Shown here: piece after piece, positions 6,889 through 9,370 of the stretch | Position numbering within the stretch: the first letter of the stretch is position 1 | Layout of the letters: each line of letters starts with the position of its first letter | From: Gammaproteobacteria bacterium | GTDB taxonomy: Bacteria > Pseudomonadota > Gammaproteobacteria > Natronospirales > REEB76 | Length of the DNA stretch: 9,370 nucleotides | Direction of reading: 5' to 3' | Assembly (NCBI GenBank): GCA_028871235.1 | Contig: JAGWNO010000078.1 | Span: forward strand, 1-9,370 | Translations under genes and position numbers: made by a program | Notes under the pieces: model-generated | The model's input: only the letters and a program-made list of their open reading frames with translations | Told to the model about the DNA's origin: nothing | Database searches by the model: none

Positions 6889-7842
6889 ATGAACCTTATT
6901 CTATTCACAAAACACGGCCAGCTGCGCCAGCTGGATCTGAACCGGCCGCTGGTATGGGCTGGTCTTGTCAGTATGGCGGCGCTGTTCACCGTGCTGCTTC
7001 TCTTCATCGGGTATGGCATCGCCACCTGGCGGGAGGAATCCTCTGCGCGCGGACTTGCCTGGCGGTCACAACTTGCGGTCCAGGCTCAGGAGGTGGCCCA
7101 GGCCAAGCAGTTGGCTCAGGCTAACATCGATGCCCTGTCCGCCAAGGTCGGCGAGCTGCAGGCACATATCATCCGCCTGGATGCCCTGGGTCAACAACTG
7201 ACCCGCATGGCGGGGCTCAAACGCGGCGAATTCAATTTCAATGCACCACCCCCCGAAGGCGGCCCGGAAGTTTCCGGACCCGTCCAGCATGTTGGGTTGC
7301 CGGACTTCCTCAGCACCCTGGATCAACTCTCCGCCCAAATACATAATCGTGAACAGCAGCTCATGGTGCTTGAAAACCTGCTCATGAACCGCAATGTAGA
7401 GCGCCAGGCACTGCCCTCGGGTCCGCCCGTGATCGCAGGTTATGTGAGTTCACCATTCGGCATGCGCATCGACCCGTTCACTGGCGAGCTGGCCATGCAC
7501 GATGGCATGGATTTCGCCGGCACCGAAGGCGAGTCAGTGGAGGCGGTTGCCTCTGGAATTGTGACTTGGGCGGGCCCACGTTCCGGCTACGGCAATCTGG
7601 TGGAAATCGATCACGGCAACGGCTATGCGACCCGCTATGGACACAATGAGACCATTCTCGTGCATGTAGGCGAAGTGGTAAAAAAAGGTCAGGAGATTGC
7701 CCTGATGGGTTCCACCGGCCGTTCCACCGGACCCCATGTGCATTTGGAAGTTCTATACAATGGTAAGCCGGTCAACCCGGCACGGTTTGTGAATGCCTCG
7801 GGAAGGTCGCGGATGGCCGCACTGCCCCGGAGCCTGGATTAA
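6889..7842 (+). CDS. membrane-anchored M23 family (LytM-type) metallopeptidase
   Basis: A 317-residue protein with a short cytoplasmic N-terminus (1-20), one membrane segment (about 21-47), a helical, probably coiled-coil region rich in Gln, Ala and Leu (about 55-110), a Gly/Pro linker (about 113-135), a second helix (about 138-172), and a C-terminal LytM domain (about 180-300). The zinc and catalytic residues expected of active M23 enzymes are present: H204 and D208 in HDGMD, H252 in RYGHN, and H283 and H285 in GPHVHLEV. It therefore should be an active peptidoglycan DD-endopeptidase in the periplasm, unlike EnvC-type proteins with degenerate sites. Orthologues between lpxC/DUF721 and secA are common in Gammaproteobacteria. 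The ribosome binding site is weak (GCGGAA, about 9 nt upstream). The precise cell-wall bond cut and any division role are inference. Confidence 0.9.
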   Translation: MNLILFTKHGQLRQLDLNRPLVWAGLVSMAALFTVLLLFIGYGIATWREESSARGLAWRSQLAVQAQEVAQAKQLAQANIDALSAKVGELQAHIIRLDALGQQLTRMAGLKRGEFNFNAPPPEGGPEVSGPVQHVGLPDFLSTLDQLSAQIHNREQQLMVLENLLMNRNVERQALPSGPPVIAGYVSSPFGMRIDPFTGELAMHDGMDFAGTEGESVEAVASGIVTWAGPRSGYGNLVEIDHGNGYATRYGHNETILVHVGEVVKKGQEIALMGSTGRSTGPHVHLEVLYNGKPVNPARFVNASGRSRMAALPRSLD

Positions 7843-8002
7843 TCCCGCCACCTGCCTGCAGGTCCGGCCTGCGGCGGTCAGAACCTTACCGGAACAGTCT
7901 GCAATCCATCGTGGTTGCGAGTACTGGCCCTGGCCAGCAGGTGGGTTTGCGGGCGCGCAGCAGCGGGACCCTAACCACAGCGGATTTAAACGGGATCAAG
8001 TG
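7843..8002 (+). other. spacer between the M23 gene and secA
   Basis: No gene is recognised in these 160 nt. Two similar small inverted repeats occur: ACCTG/CAGGT around a CCTG loop (about 7850-7863) and CTGGC/GCCAG around a CCTG loop (about 7924-7937). Neither is followed by a T-run, so neither looks like an intrinsic terminator. A GTG-started frame of 30 codons (7911-8003) ends on the secA start as TGATG. No good sigma-70 promoter was seen; GGGA at 7992-7995 is the only Shine-Dalgarno candidate for secA. Confidence 0.5.

Positions 8003-9370
<1,368 letters not shown>

Overview
The window is the distal end of a division-and-cell-wall (dcw) cluster from a high-GC Gram-negative proteobacterium, followed by the block that usually comes next in Gammaproteobacteria. 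The order is murG (3' part) - murC - ftsQ - ftsA - ftsZ - lpxC, then dciA (DUF721) on the minus strand, an M23 peptidase gene on the plus strand, and the first half of secA. lpxC (lipid A synthesis) confirms an outer membrane. FtsQ, FtsA, FtsZ, LpxC and SecA all read as gammaproteobacterial by remembered family consensus. No closer placement is attempted.

Layout: 1-2838 is a tightly packed envelope/division operon. murG/murC and murC/ftsQ share ATGA stop-start overlaps, and ftsQ/ftsA overlap by 8 nt. ftsA and ftsZ are separated by 42 nt carrying a strong Shine-Dalgarno sequence. A 180-nt leader separates ftsZ from lpxC. lpxC ends at a good intrinsic terminator that overlaps its stop codon and faces the convergent dciA end. 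dciA and the M23 gene diverge from a 49-nt AT-rich promoter region. A 160-nt spacer precedes secA, which runs off the window at codon 456.

Function: MurC and MurG act on the cytoplasmic and lipid steps of peptidoglycan precursor synthesis. FtsZ and FtsA build the membrane-attached Z-ring, and FtsQ links it to the periplasmic divisome. LpxC commits carbon to lipid A. The M23 protein is a membrane-tethered periplasmic peptidoglycan hydrolase candidate, DciA serves replicative helicase loading, and SecA drives export.

The most notable point is a mosaic. murG and roughly the first 110 codons of murC read like Comamonadaceae (Betaproteobacteria), while murC from about codon 147 onward and everything after it read like Gammaproteobacteria. 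The switch falls in the conserved ATP-binding region of murC, which fits either recombination through conserved DNA or a chimeric metagenome contig. In addition, murB and ddl, usual between murC and ftsQ, are absent. I saw no mobile element, tRNA, rRNA, CRISPR array or plainly new system. The other findings are small regulatory or structural candidates.
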